Source: Thermocrispum agreste DSM 44070
Lineage (GTDB): Bacteria; Actinomycetota; Actinomycetes; Mycobacteriales; Pseudonocardiaceae
NCBI RefSeq assembly: GCF_000427905.1
Contig: NZ_ATYX01000008.1
Span: forward strand, 218,840 to 282,839
Direction: 5' to 3'
Length of the DNA: 64,000 nt
Shown here: one piece after another, positions 44,459 through 52,431 of the stretch
Numbering within the stretch: the stretch's first letter is position 1
How the letters are laid out: each line of letters starts with the position of its first letter
Translations under genes and position numbers: made by a program
The notes under the pieces: model-generated
What the model saw: only the letters and a program-made list of their open reading frames with translations
What the model was told of the DNA's origin: nothing
Database searches by the model: none

Positions 44459-45622
44459 ATGGGACTGGGAATGCCGCCCAACTGGGGCGAGGTGACCGAG
44501 CGGGAAGCGAAGATCGCCACGGCCGACCCCGGCGCGGTGCGCGCGATCGAGGCCAAGCTGTCCACGGCCGCCGACAGCGCGGACGACCAGAGCAGCGCGT
44601 TCAAACGCCTGGCCGGTGAGCTGCGCGAGGCGTGGCAGAAGGGGTCCGATGCGGACGCGCTGATCGGCCACCTGACCAAGCTGAGCTCGGCGGGCGCCAA
44701 AGTCAACGGCAAGCTGGAGAAGGCGGCCAAGGCGCTCGACGCGCTGGCCGACGTGCTGGAGAACACCAAGAAGCAGGTGAAGCAGATCCGCGAGAACGCG
44801 GAGAAGCAGATCCAGAAGAACAACGCCGAGGCCGAGAAAGCCATGCGGCTCAACGACCCGTACGAGAAGGGCTTGGTGCCCGGCCCGTACGTCCCCGACG
44901 CACAGATCCAGGCCGACACCGTCAAGAAGAACGAGAAGGTCGCCCAGGACGCGGCCGAGGACATCCAGCGCAAGCTGGACGAGGCGGATTCGGCGATCGC
45001 CGACGCGATGAAGACGCTGGACGACATCGACGGCGGTTACACCAGCGTCGGCAAGCCGGGCGAGTCCGGGACCAGCCCCAGCTCCTCCGAGCCGGTGAAG
45101 CACCCGACCAAGAGCGGGCCGGACCTGGGCGGCAACGGCTCCGGTGGCTATTCCGGCGCCTACTCCGGCGGTGGCGGAGGAGGCGGTGGCTACTCCGGCG
45201 GTGGCGGCGGAGGGGGTGGCGGCTACGGTCCGTCCGGCCCGCCGCCGACCAGCGGGCCGCCGCCGGGCAACGTCGAGGCGTGGATCCGGGAGGCCATCAA
45301 GATCCTGCAGGAGCACGGCGTCCCGGTGACCGAGGAGCACATCGACGAGATCTGGACGATCATCCAGAAGGAGTCCGGCGGCAACCCGCACGCGATCAAC
45401 AAGTGGGACTCGAACTGGGAGCGCGGCACGCCGTCCAAGGGCTTGATGCAATGCATCGACCCGACGTTCCAGCGGTACAAGCTGCCGGGCCACGACGACA
45501 TCTGGAACCCGGTGGACAACATCATCGCAGGCGTGCGCTACATCTTCGACCGCTACGGCGGCTTCGAAGGCCACCCGGGCCTGAAGTCGATGGCCCGCGG
45601 GGGCGCCTACCAGGGCTACTGA
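44459..45622 (+). CDS. WXG-type ESX protein with lytic transglycosylase domain
   Basis: 387 residues. Residues 1-180 are helical, with W59-x2-G62 (AWQKG) near the turn and a long coiled coil; residues 200-275 are a Gly/Ser/Tyr-rich linker (repeats of GGGGGGGYSGG); residues 285-387 are an SLT lytic transglycosylase with the catalytic Glu305 (QKESGGNPHAIN), SKGLMQCIDPTFQRY and VDNIIAGVRYIFDRYG. The layout is that of an ESX-delivered peptidoglycan hydrolase, which may open the wall for secretion, help development, or act on other cells. The enzyme fold is clear; delivery through ESX is inferred from context and the front domain. Confidence 0.85.
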   Translation: MGLGMPPNWGEVTEREAKIATADPGAVRAIEAKLSTAADSADDQSSAFKRLAGELREAWQKGSDADALIGHLTKLSSAGAKVNGKLEKAAKALDALADVLENTKKQVKQIRENAEKQIQKNNAEAEKAMRLNDPYEKGLVPGPYVPDAQIQADTVKKNEKVAQDAAEDIQRKLDEADSAIADAMKTLDDIDGGYTSVGKPGESGTSPSSSEPVKHPTKSGPDLGGNGSGGYSGAYSGGGGGGGGYSGGGGGGGGGYGPSGPPPTSGPPPGNVEAWIREAIKILQEHGVPVTEEHIDEIWTIIQKESGGNPHAINKWDSNWERGTPSKGLMQCIDPTFQRYKLPGHDDIWNPVDNIIAGVRYIFDRYGGFEGHPGLKSMARGGAYQGY

Positions 45623-45629
45623 CGGGTAC

Positions 45630-45641
45630 TAGCCTGGCGGC
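45630..45641 (+). promoter_or_regulatory. Leaderless -10 of aminotransferase gene
   Basis: TAGCCT (45630-45635) and six bases precede the GTG at 45642. Confidence 0.6.
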
Positions 45642-46829
45642 GTGACTGCTGCGTTTCCCGGTCCGGCGTCCCGCGCCGACGTCGCACCGTTCCACGTCAT
45701 GGAGGTGCTCTCGGCCGCGGCCGCCCGGCAACGAACCCACGGCGACGTCGTCACCATGTGCGCGGGCCAGCCGACCGCCGGTGCGCCGAAACCGGTGCTC
45801 GCGGCCGCGGCGGAGGTGCTGGCCGGCGGCGACATCGGCTACACCGAACAACTCGGCATCCCCGAGCTGCGGAGCGCGATCGCCGGCCATTACCGGCGAA
45901 GCTACGGCGTCGCGGTGAGTCCGGACGACGTCATCGTGACCACCGGCTCGTCCGGCGGTTTCCTGCTGGCGTTCCTGGCGGCGTTCGACGCCGGGGCGCG
46001 GGTGGCGATGGCCCGCCCCGGCTACCCGGCGTACCGGAACCTGCTGTCCGCGCTGGGCTGCCAGGTGGTGGAGTTCCCCGTCGGCGCGGACACCCGGTTC
46101 CAGCCGACCGCGAGCATGCTGGACGAGCTGCACCGCGCGCAGCCGTTGGACGGGGTGATCGTGGCCAGCCCGAGCAACCCGACCGGGACGATGCTGTCGC
46201 CCGGCGAGCTGGCGGCGATCGCGGGCTGGTGCTCCTCCCACGGCGTGCAGCTGATCAGCGACGAGATCTACCACGGCATCTGCTACACCGAGCGGGCCGC
46301 CACCGCGTGGCAGACCAGCACCGAGGCGATCGTGCTCGGTTCGTTCTCCAAGTACTTCGCGATGACCGGCTGGCGGCTGGGCTGGATGCTGGTGCCGCAC
46401 CGGCTACATCGCGCGGTGGACGTGCTGACCGGCAACTTCACCATCTGCCCGCCGACGCTGTCGCAGCGAGCGGCCGTGCACGCGTTCACCGAGGAGTCGT
46501 ACGCCGAGCTGGACGGCCACGTGCAGCACTATCGGGAGAACCGGGACAAGCTGCTGAACGGGCTGCCCCGCGTCGGGATCGACAAGATCGCCCCGATCGA
46601 CGGCGCGTTCTACGTGTACGCGGACGTGTCGGAATACACCACCGACAGCCTGAGCTGGTGCCAGCGGCTGCTGTCCGAGACCGGAGTGGCGATCACGCCC
46701 GGCATCGACTTCGACCCGGTGGACGGCGGGCGCTTCGTCCGGTTCAGCTTCGCCGGGCCCTCCTCCGACATCGACGAGTGCCTCGGCCGGCTGGGTCGCT
46801 GGCTCAGGGAAACCCGGAGAACACCCTGA
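45642..46829 (+). CDS. Class I/II PLP aminotransferase
   Basis: 395 residues, fold type I. PLP lysine K237 in GSFSKYFAMTGWRLGW, pyridine-ring Asp in LISDEIYHGI, NPTGT loop, and the terminal Arg in GRFVRFSFAGP. The GDVVTMCAGQPTAGAPKPV opening fits the aspartate/aromatic aminotransferase subgroup. The exact amino donor is not decidable. Leaderless start; only 19 bases after the WXG-transglycosylase stop but with its own promoter, so not part of that operon. Confidence 0.9.
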   Translation: MTAAFPGPASRADVAPFHVMEVLSAAAARQRTHGDVVTMCAGQPTAGAPKPVLAAAAEVLAGGDIGYTEQLGIPELRSAIAGHYRRSYGVAVSPDDVIVTTGSSGGFLLAFLAAFDAGARVAMARPGYPAYRNLLSALGCQVVEFPVGADTRFQPTASMLDELHRAQPLDGVIVASPSNPTGTMLSPGELAAIAGWCSSHGVQLISDEIYHGICYTERAATAWQTSTEAIVLGSFSKYFAMTGWRLGWMLVPHRLHRAVDVLTGNFTICPPTLSQRAAVHAFTEESYAELDGHVQHYRENRDKLLNGLPRVGIDKIAPIDGAFYVYADVSEYTTDSLSWCQRLLSETGVAITPGIDFDPVDGGRFVRFSFAGPSSDIDECLGRLGRWLRETRRTP

Positions 46830-46936
46830 TCTCTCGCCGTCACGCGGCGACAGGTGGCTCGCGCACTGGCACGCTGGAGTCATCGGAGAGCGACGGCACT
46901 CGTGACCGCCGCGCTGCGACCACGAAGGACGGAGAC

Positions 46937-47113
46937 ATGGAGATGATCCTCAAGATCGCCGGTGCGCTGCTCATCCTCTGGCTGGCCTTCACCCTGATCG
47001 GGGTGCTGGTCAAGGGCCTGTTCTGGCTGGCGGTGATCGGCGGCGTGCTGTTCGTCTGCACCGCGGCGTACACCGCGCTCAAGCGCGGCGCCGACAAGCA
47101 CATCCGCTCGTAG
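46937..47113 (+). CDS. Small two-span membrane protein
   Basis: 58 residues with two hydrophobic helices (ILKIAGALLILWLAFTLIGV and GLFWLAVIGGVLFVCTAAY) and a basic tail KRGADKHIRS. AAGGACGGAG lies before the ATG at 46937; ATG at 46943 is the alternative. Separate from the aminotransferase by 107 bases. Common actinobacterial type of small membrane protein without known function. Confidence 0.75.
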   Translation: MEMILKIAGALLILWLAFTLIGVLVKGLFWLAVIGGVLFVCTAAYTALKRGADKHIRS

Positions 47114-47252
47114 CGGGCCACCACGACCGCGACCAGGCGTTTCCCGCCGGCGGCCGGGCACGCGGGCCAGCGGGCTCGGCAGGCGCGGCCCGAAGGGCTG
47201 CCAGCCCTGCCAGGAGCCCCGGCCGAGGGCGCACGGTGACCGCGTGACGGCC

Positions 47253-48329
47253 TCAGCCGACCTGCGCGGACGGGCCGGGGTCGAGCACCTTGCGGCGCGA
47301 GGCGTCCGCCAGCCGGTCCAGCACCGAATCGATGTCGCCTTCCGACACGTCCCGGTGCGTGACGAACCGGATCCGCCCGCCGCCGGAGAGCACCAGGACG
47401 CCCAGCTCGGTGAGCACCTGCATGGTGCGCGGCACGTCCGGCACCCGCGCCATGACGATGTTGGTCTGCGGCTCGTCGACGTCCCAGCCCAGCTCGGCAA
47501 GCCCGGCGGCCAGCCGCCGGGCGTTGGCGTGATCCATCGCCAGCGCGTCGATGTTCTCCAGAGCGCACAGCCCCGCGGCCGCCAGCACGCCTCCCTGGCG
47601 CACGCCGCCACCCAGCATCTGCCGCATGCGGCGGGCCCGCGCCACGAACTCCTCCGAACCGGCGACCACCGAACCGACCGGAGCGCCGAGGCCCTTGGAC
47701 AGGCACGCCGTCACGGTGTCCGTGCCCACGGTGAGTGCCGCGGGTGGCACCCCGAGCGCGACCGCGGCGTTCCACAGCCTGGCCCCGTCCAGGTGCACGG
47801 CCAGCCCGGCCTCCTGCGCCACCGCGACCAGCTGCGCATGCTCGTGCGGCGGCATGACCGCGCCACCGGCATTGGTGTGGGTGTTCTCCAGGCACAGCAG
47901 CCGGGTGCGCAGGGCGTAGTACGGCGGCGGATCGGCGGCACCTTCCACCGCCTTGGTCAGCGTCTGCACCGACGGCCTGCCCGGGCCCGCGTCGGTGGGC
48001 AGCGGGTGCGGCATGCCGCCGGCCAGCCACGCCCCCGACCCGAGCTCGTCGGTCAGCACGTGGGCCGCCTCCGGCGCCAGGTACCGGTCGCCCCGCTGCA
48101 GGTGCAGCGACAGCGCGATCAGGTTGGCCATGGTGCCGGACGGGATCCACAGTGCGGCCGGCTTGCCCAGCAGCTCCGCGGCCCGTTCCTCCAGCTCACG
48201 CATGGTCGGGTCGTGCTCGAGCACGTTGTCGCCGACCTTCGCCGTGGCCATCGCCGCGCGCATCTTCTCGTCCGGCTGGGTCACCGTGTCCGAACGCAGA
48301 TCGACCGGTGTTGCTGCCGTGAAGGTCAC
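47253..48329 (-). CDS. ltaE: L-threonine aldolase
   Basis: PLP enzyme that splits L-threonine/allo-threonine to glycine and acetaldehyde. 358 residues: opening VDLRSDTVTQPDEKMRAAM, the PLP lysine K212 in ACLSKGLGAPVGS, LENTHTNAGG and VHLDGARLWNA (PLP Asp). GTG start. Convergent to the small membrane protein gene; divergent from the ECF sigma gene. Confidence 0.93.
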   Translation of the reverse strand: MTFTAATPVDLRSDTVTQPDEKMRAAMATAKVGDNVLEHDPTMRELEERAAELLGKPAALWIPSGTMANLIALSLHLQRGDRYLAPEAAHVLTDELGSGAWLAGGMPHPLPTDAGPGRPSVQTLTKAVEGAADPPPYYALRTRLLCLENTHTNAGGAVMPPHEHAQLVAVAQEAGLAVHLDGARLWNAAVALGVPPAALTVGTDTVTACLSKGLGAPVGSVVAGSEEFVARARRMRQMLGGGVRQGGVLAAAGLCALENIDALAMDHANARRLAAGLAELGWDVDEPQTNIVMARVPDVPRTMQVLTELGVLVLSGGGRIRFVTHRDVSEGDIDSVLDRLADASRRKVLDPGPSAQVG

Positions 48330-48441
48330 GGTTCGATCACATCACACGTGACGGGAGCAGCGAAACCGGGGTGGGTGAACGGGGTTTCGCACTCACCGCA
48401 CATCCGGCGTGCAACCCTAGGCGGCATCGATTCCGTCCCTG

Positions 48442-48990
48442 GTGCAGATGCGGAGTGTCCGGCGCGTGGATCAGCGCGATGAGCAGGAGTTCGCGGAGTA
48501 CTTCGCACGACGTCTCGACGCCGTGCGGCGCACCGCGTACTTGTTGTGTGGTGACTGGCACCGTGCCGACGATCTGGCCCAGGTCGCGTTCGTCGCGTTG
48601 CATCGGCGGTGGCGCAAGGTGCGTGACCGGGGCGCGCTCGACGCCTACGTCCGCCGGACGTTGGTGCGGGCGGTGATCGACGAGTCGCGTCGCCCGTGGC
48701 GGCGGGAGCGCTTCGTGAACGACATGCCCGAACCGCCGGGGGCCGTACAGCCGGAGAAAGGACTGGACGACACCGTCGTGACGCGAGAGATGCTGCTGGA
48801 AGGACTGCGCAAGGTGCCGCCGCGGCAACGCGCGGTGCTGGTGCTGCGCTACTTCGAGGGGCTGGACGTGGCGGCCACGGCGGAGGCGTTGAAGTGTTCG
48901 GAGGGCACCGTCAAGAGCCAGGCGGCGCGTGGGCTGGCCGCGCTGCGCGCCGCCCTGGGGTCGGAGGTGAACGCTCATGGACGAGCGTGA
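48442..48990 (+). CDS. ECF sigma factor (SigE/SigM family)
   Basis: 182 residues. Region 2: LCGDWHRADDLAQVAFVALHRRWRKV; region 4: KVPPRQRAVLVLRYFEGLDVAATAEALKCSEGTVKSQ. This is the actinobacterial SigE-type ECF group in which the downstream gene codes a membrane partner. GTG start at 48442 is tentative. It overlaps the next gene by 14 bases, a strong sign of sigma/anti-sigma coupling. Target genes unknown. Confidence 0.9.
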   Translation: MQMRSVRRVDQRDEQEFAEYFARRLDAVRRTAYLLCGDWHRADDLAQVAFVALHRRWRKVRDRGALDAYVRRTLVRAVIDESRRPWRRERFVNDMPEPPGAVQPEKGLDDTVVTREMLLEGLRKVPPRQRAVLVLRYFEGLDVAATAEALKCSEGTVKSQAARGLAALRAALGSEVNAHGRA

Positions 48991-49735
48991 CCTGCGGCGG
49001 TTGTTCCAGGAAGCGCCGGGTGAGGTCCCGCCGCCGAGCTTCGGGCTGGCCGACGTGCAAGCCGCGTCCCGGCGCGCTGCGGCCCGCCAGCGGATGCGGA
49101 TCGCCATGGCGTCGTCAGCGGCCGCGTTGGTGCTCGTCGGCGGAGGCCTGTTCGCCGCTGTGGGGCCGCTGTCCGGCGGCGGTAACTCCGGCGGCGCAGG
49201 CGGCGACATAGCTGCCGAGGCACCACAGATGGGCGTACGGACGAACAAGCAACCTTCCGGCGCGCCGGAACGTCCTTCAGACGGTGGCTTCCCCTCGGGG
49301 GGCGAGGCATCGTCCAAGCAGGGGGGCGGTACCTTTTCCGCCCCCGAGGGGAACGCCGCTCGCACCGAAAGGTGCGCAGTGGTCGACCGGAAGCTCGCCA
49401 CTGCCCTCGCTGGCGAGCTTCCGGTCGACCCTTCCTCCGAGCCGATTCCCGGCGACCTGTCCTGTCCCGCAGGCGTGACGTCGGCCGCCTACCGGGTCAG
49501 CGACGGCCCTCGGCGCGGCGTCGTTTCGGTCGCCAGGGTCTCTGCGCGGCTGGCCGCCTCACCCGCCGCGGTCGACCAGCTCAACGCGGACGATCTCCCG
49601 GACGCGAGCGCGGAGGCCGCTGACGGGTCGGTGATCGTCGTGGTGTCGCGCGGGGAAGGCAGCAGCGAACCGCCGTACGCATCCCGGTTGCTCCAGATCG
49701 CCGAGGGAATCGCCGCGGCGTGGCCAGGGCGGTGA
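48977..49735 (+). CDS. Membrane protein, probable anti-sigma partner
   Basis: 252 residues: cytoplasmic N-terminus of about 40 residues (MDERDLRRLFQEAPGEVPPP), one span (MASSAAALVLVGGGLFAAVG), a Gly/Ser/Pro linker and an extracytoplasmic domain with two Cys (ERCAVVDRK, LSCPAGV). The layout fits an anti-sigma factor for the overlapping ECF gene, though it has no zinc-binding HxxxCxxC motif. The linker and early outer domain are encoded by DNA with three inverted repeats (49255-49430), unusual within a gene. Confidence 0.8.
   Translation: MDERDLRRLFQEAPGEVPPPSFGLADVQAASRRAAARQRMRIAMASSAAALVLVGGGLFAAVGPLSGGGNSGGAGGDIAAEAPQMGVRTNKQPSGAPERPSDGGFPSGGEASSKQGGGTFSAPEGNAARTERCAVVDRKLATALAGELPVDPSSEPIPGDLSCPAGVTSAAYRVSDGPRRGVVSVARVSARLAASPAAVDQLNADDLPDASAEAADGSVIVVVSRGEGSSEPPYASRLLQIAEGIAAAWPGR
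49255..49270. repeat. 16-base perfect palindrome in anti-sigma gene
   Basis: TTCCGGCGCGCCGGAA, inside the linker-coding part. Confidence 0.8.
49289..49353. repeat. Near-perfect inverted repeat in anti-sigma gene
   Basis: TTCCCCTCGGGGGGCG (49289-49304) faces CGCCCCCGAGGGGAA (49339-49353); arms differ by one base, with a 34-base loop. Confidence 0.75.
49381..49430. repeat. Perfect 19-base inverted repeat in anti-sigma gene
   Basis: GGTCGACCGGAAGCTCGCC and its exact complement GGCGAGCTTCCGGTCGACC with a 12-base loop, inside the coding sequence. Confidence 0.9.
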
Positions 49736-49781
49736 TCGACGTGCCCAGCAGACCGGCCGGAAAAAGGCAGAATACGCAGTC

Positions 49782-50393
49782 GTGACCACGGGCAGCACAC
49801 CGAAAGGCGAGCGCCGCCGGGCAGCGTTGGTGGAAGCCGGTGCACAGCTGCTGGTGGAGGCCGGCTTCGACGCGGTGCGGCACCGCGCGGTCGCCGAGCG
49901 GGCCGGCTTGCCGCTGGCCTCGACGACGTACTACTTCTCCTCGCTCGACGACCTGGTGACCGCGGTGGTGGAACACCATTCCCGGCGCGAGCTGGAACGT
50001 GGCTGGCGCAAGCTGGCCGAGCTGGCCAACCGGCAGCGGGGCGTGGCCACCATCGTCGAGCTGATGCTGGACAACCTGCTGGGGCCGCGGCAGCCGACCC
50101 CCGAGGCCGACGCGGAGTATGTGCTGCTGCGCTACGAGCGGCTGGTGGCCACCGGCCGCCGCCCCTACCTGCGGCCGCTCATGCGTGAGCTGGGCAGGGA
50201 GCTGCGCGAGCTGCTGTCGGAGGTGTTCGCCCGGTCCGGCAGGCCGGTGACGCCGGACGAGCTGGAGCGCTACATCGCGCTGGTCGACGGTGCGGTGGTG
50301 AACGCACTGATCGAAGCGGACCCGGATCCTCGCGCGGTGGCAGGCCGGATGCTCACCGCGGTGCTGCAGGACAGCGACCGAGACCCTGCGTAG
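49782..50393 (+). CDS. TetR family regulator
   Basis: 203 residues. N-terminal helix-turn-helix (ALVEAGAQLLVEAGFDAVRHRAVAERAGLPLASTTYYFSS) and a helical ligand domain with Arg/Leu-rich C-terminus. GTG start. It is directly upstream of the acyl-CoA synthetase, and a palindrome lies over that gene's promoter (50513-50532), so it probably represses fadD and responds to an acyl compound. Confidence 0.9.
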   Translation: MTTGSTPKGERRRAALVEAGAQLLVEAGFDAVRHRAVAERAGLPLASTTYYFSSLDDLVTAVVEHHSRRELERGWRKLAELANRQRGVATIVELMLDNLLGPRQPTPEADAEYVLLRYERLVATGRRPYLRPLMRELGRELRELLSEVFARSGRPVTPDELERYIALVDGAVVNALIEADPDPRAVAGRMLTAVLQDSDRDPA

Positions 50394-50512
50394 CCCACGG
50401 CGACGGCCTGGCGGCCCGATCCGGCAGCCGCCGCCGACGGTCCCCGGAGCACGGAGAGGGTGCGCCGAACCACATCAGGCGCTGTCCATGTCACCTTTCG
50501 GTTGCGCAACCT

Positions 50513-50532
50513 ACCCTACTGGCTAGTAGGGT
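50513..50532. promoter_or_regulatory. Candidate TetR operator before acyl-CoA synthetase
   Basis: ACCCTACT-GGCT-AGTAGGGT, perfect arms of eight bases, including a -10-like TAGGGT. It lies 35 bases before the ATG of the synthetase gene. Confidence 0.55.
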
Positions 50533-50566
50533 CGCCGCTGGGGCAGCGAGGGAGGCGGTGATCGGG

Positions 50567-52426
50567 ATGGCTTCGATCGACGCGACTGCGGCGCAGGGGA
50601 GCATGCCGCGCGATCGCAGAGTGCGCCTGTTCGACGTGCTCAAGGCGGCGCCGTCGCTGATCCCGGACGCGCCGCGCATGGCATCCAGCGCGGTCCGGCT
50701 GCTCACCATGAAACCGAGCACCGTCGCCTCGGTCGGCCTGGTGTTCCAACGCGCCGCGCACAAGCACCCGGAGCGGGTCTTCCTGCGCTTCGTCGAGCCG
50801 GACGGCACGGTCCGCGAGCTGACCTACGGAGACGCCAACGAGCTGGTCAACCGGTACGCGTCGGTGCTGTCCGCGCACGGGGTCGGCGACGGCGAGGTGG
50901 TCGGCATCCTGGCCACCAACCGGCCGGAAACCCTGCTGGTCGCGCTGGCCACGGTCAAGCTCGGCGGCATCGCGGGCATGCTGAACCACCACCAGCGCGG
51001 CGAGGTGCTCAACCACAGCCAGCGGCTGCTGAACAGCCGGGTGCTCGTCGTCGGCACCGAGTGCGCCGAGGCCTTGCACAGCCTGCCGAAGCAGGACCTG
51101 CGCGGCACGGTGCTCCGGCTCCCGGACGACCAGGTGCGGTCGGACACGCTGGCCGAGTATCCGAGCCTGGCCGAGCTGGCCAGGTACGCCCGCGACAGCG
51201 ACCCGCCGCAGTGCGCGCAGGTGCGCGCCGCCGACAAGGCGTTCTACATCTTCACGTCCGGCACCACCGGCCTGCCGAAGGCCAGCACGATGTCGCACCT
51301 GCGCTGGCTGAAGTCGATGACCGGGATCGGCGGGCTCGGCGTGCGGCTGCGGCCGTCGGACACGCTGTACTGCTGCCTGCCGCTGTATCACAACAACGCC
51401 TTGACGGTGTCGCTGTCGTCGGTGCTGTCCGCCGGGGCGACGCTGGCGCTCGGCCGGTCGTTCTCGGTCAGCCGGTTCTGGAGCGAGGTGGTGCGCACCG
51501 AAGCGACGGCGTTCGTCTACATCGGCGAGCTGTGCCGGTACCTGCTGAACGCGCCGGAGAAGCCGGCCGAACGGGAGCACCAGGTGCGGGTGGTGGTCGG
51601 CAACGGCCTGCGACCGGAGATCTGGACCGAGCTCACCCGGCGCTTCGGGATCCGCCGGGTCGCGGAGTTCTACGGCGCGAGCGAGTGCAACCTGGCGTTC
51701 ATCAACGCCCTCAACCTGGACCGCACGGCGGGCATCACGCCGCTACCGTTCGCGGTGGTGGCCTACGACCCGGTGACCGAGCAGCCGGTGCGCACCCCGG
51801 CGGGGCGGCTGCGCAAGGTCAAGACCGGCGAGATCGGCCTGCTGCTGACCAAGATCACCCATCGTTCGCCGTTCGACGGCTACACCGACCCGGACGCCAC
51901 CGAGCAGAAGGTGATCCGGGACGCCTTCAAGCCCGGCGACGCCTGGTTCAACACCGGCGACCTGGTGCGCAAGCAGGGCTGGAACCACGTGGCGTTCGCC
52001 GACCGGCTGGGCGACACGTTCCGCTGGAAGGGCGAGAACGTGGCCACCACCGAGGTCGAAGCCGCGCTGACCGAGCACCCGGACATCGAGCAGGCGGTAG
52101 TGTACGGGGTGACGGTGCCGGGCACCGACGGCAAAGCGGGCATGGCCGCGGTGAAACTCGTCGACGGGGCCAAGTTCGACCCGGCGGGCGTGGCCGCGCA
52201 CCTGGTACGACGGCTGCCCGGGTACGCGGTGCCGTTGTTCATCCGGATCATCGACGAGGTGCAGCAGACGTCCACGTTCAAAAGCCGCAAGGTGGAGCTG
52301 CGCAACGAGGGCTTCGACGCCGGCAAAGTGTCCGATCCGCTCTACGTGCTGCCGAGCCGGGAAACCTACGTGGAGTTCTATCCCGAGTACCCCGGCGACG
52401 TCGCGTCGGGCAAAGTGCGGATCTGA
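50567..52426 (+). CDS. Long-chain acyl-CoA synthetase (FadD6/FATP-like)
   Basis: 619-residue ANL-superfamily enzyme that activates fatty acids to acyl-CoA through an acyl-AMP. The P-loop is FIFTSGTTGLPKA-like (YIFTSGTTGLPKASTMSH), followed by YHNNALTV, EFYGASECNLAFIN and GDTFRWKGENVATTEV, placing it in the very-long-chain/FATP (FadD6) group. GGGAGG is two bases before the GTG at 50558 but 11 bases before the ATG at 50567, so the latter is preferred. TetR gene and palindrome upstream indicate ligand-controlled expression. Confidence 0.93.
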   Translation: MASIDATAAQGSMPRDRRVRLFDVLKAAPSLIPDAPRMASSAVRLLTMKPSTVASVGLVFQRAAHKHPERVFLRFVEPDGTVRELTYGDANELVNRYASVLSAHGVGDGEVVGILATNRPETLLVALATVKLGGIAGMLNHHQRGEVLNHSQRLLNSRVLVVGTECAEALHSLPKQDLRGTVLRLPDDQVRSDTLAEYPSLAELARYARDSDPPQCAQVRAADKAFYIFTSGTTGLPKASTMSHLRWLKSMTGIGGLGVRLRPSDTLYCCLPLYHNNALTVSLSSVLSAGATLALGRSFSVSRFWSEVVRTEATAFVYIGELCRYLLNAPEKPAEREHQVRVVVGNGLRPEIWTELTRRFGIRRVAEFYGASECNLAFINALNLDRTAGITPLPFAVVAYDPVTEQPVRTPAGRLRKVKTGEIGLLLTKITHRSPFDGYTDPDATEQKVIRDAFKPGDAWFNTGDLVRKQGWNHVAFADRLGDTFRWKGENVATTEVEAALTEHPDIEQAVVYGVTVPGTDGKAGMAAVKLVDGAKFDPAGVAAHLVRRLPGYAVPLFIRIIDEVQQTSTFKSRKVELRNEGFDAGKVSDPLYVLPSRETYVEFYPEYPGDVASGKVRI

Positions 52427-52431
52427 TCCGC

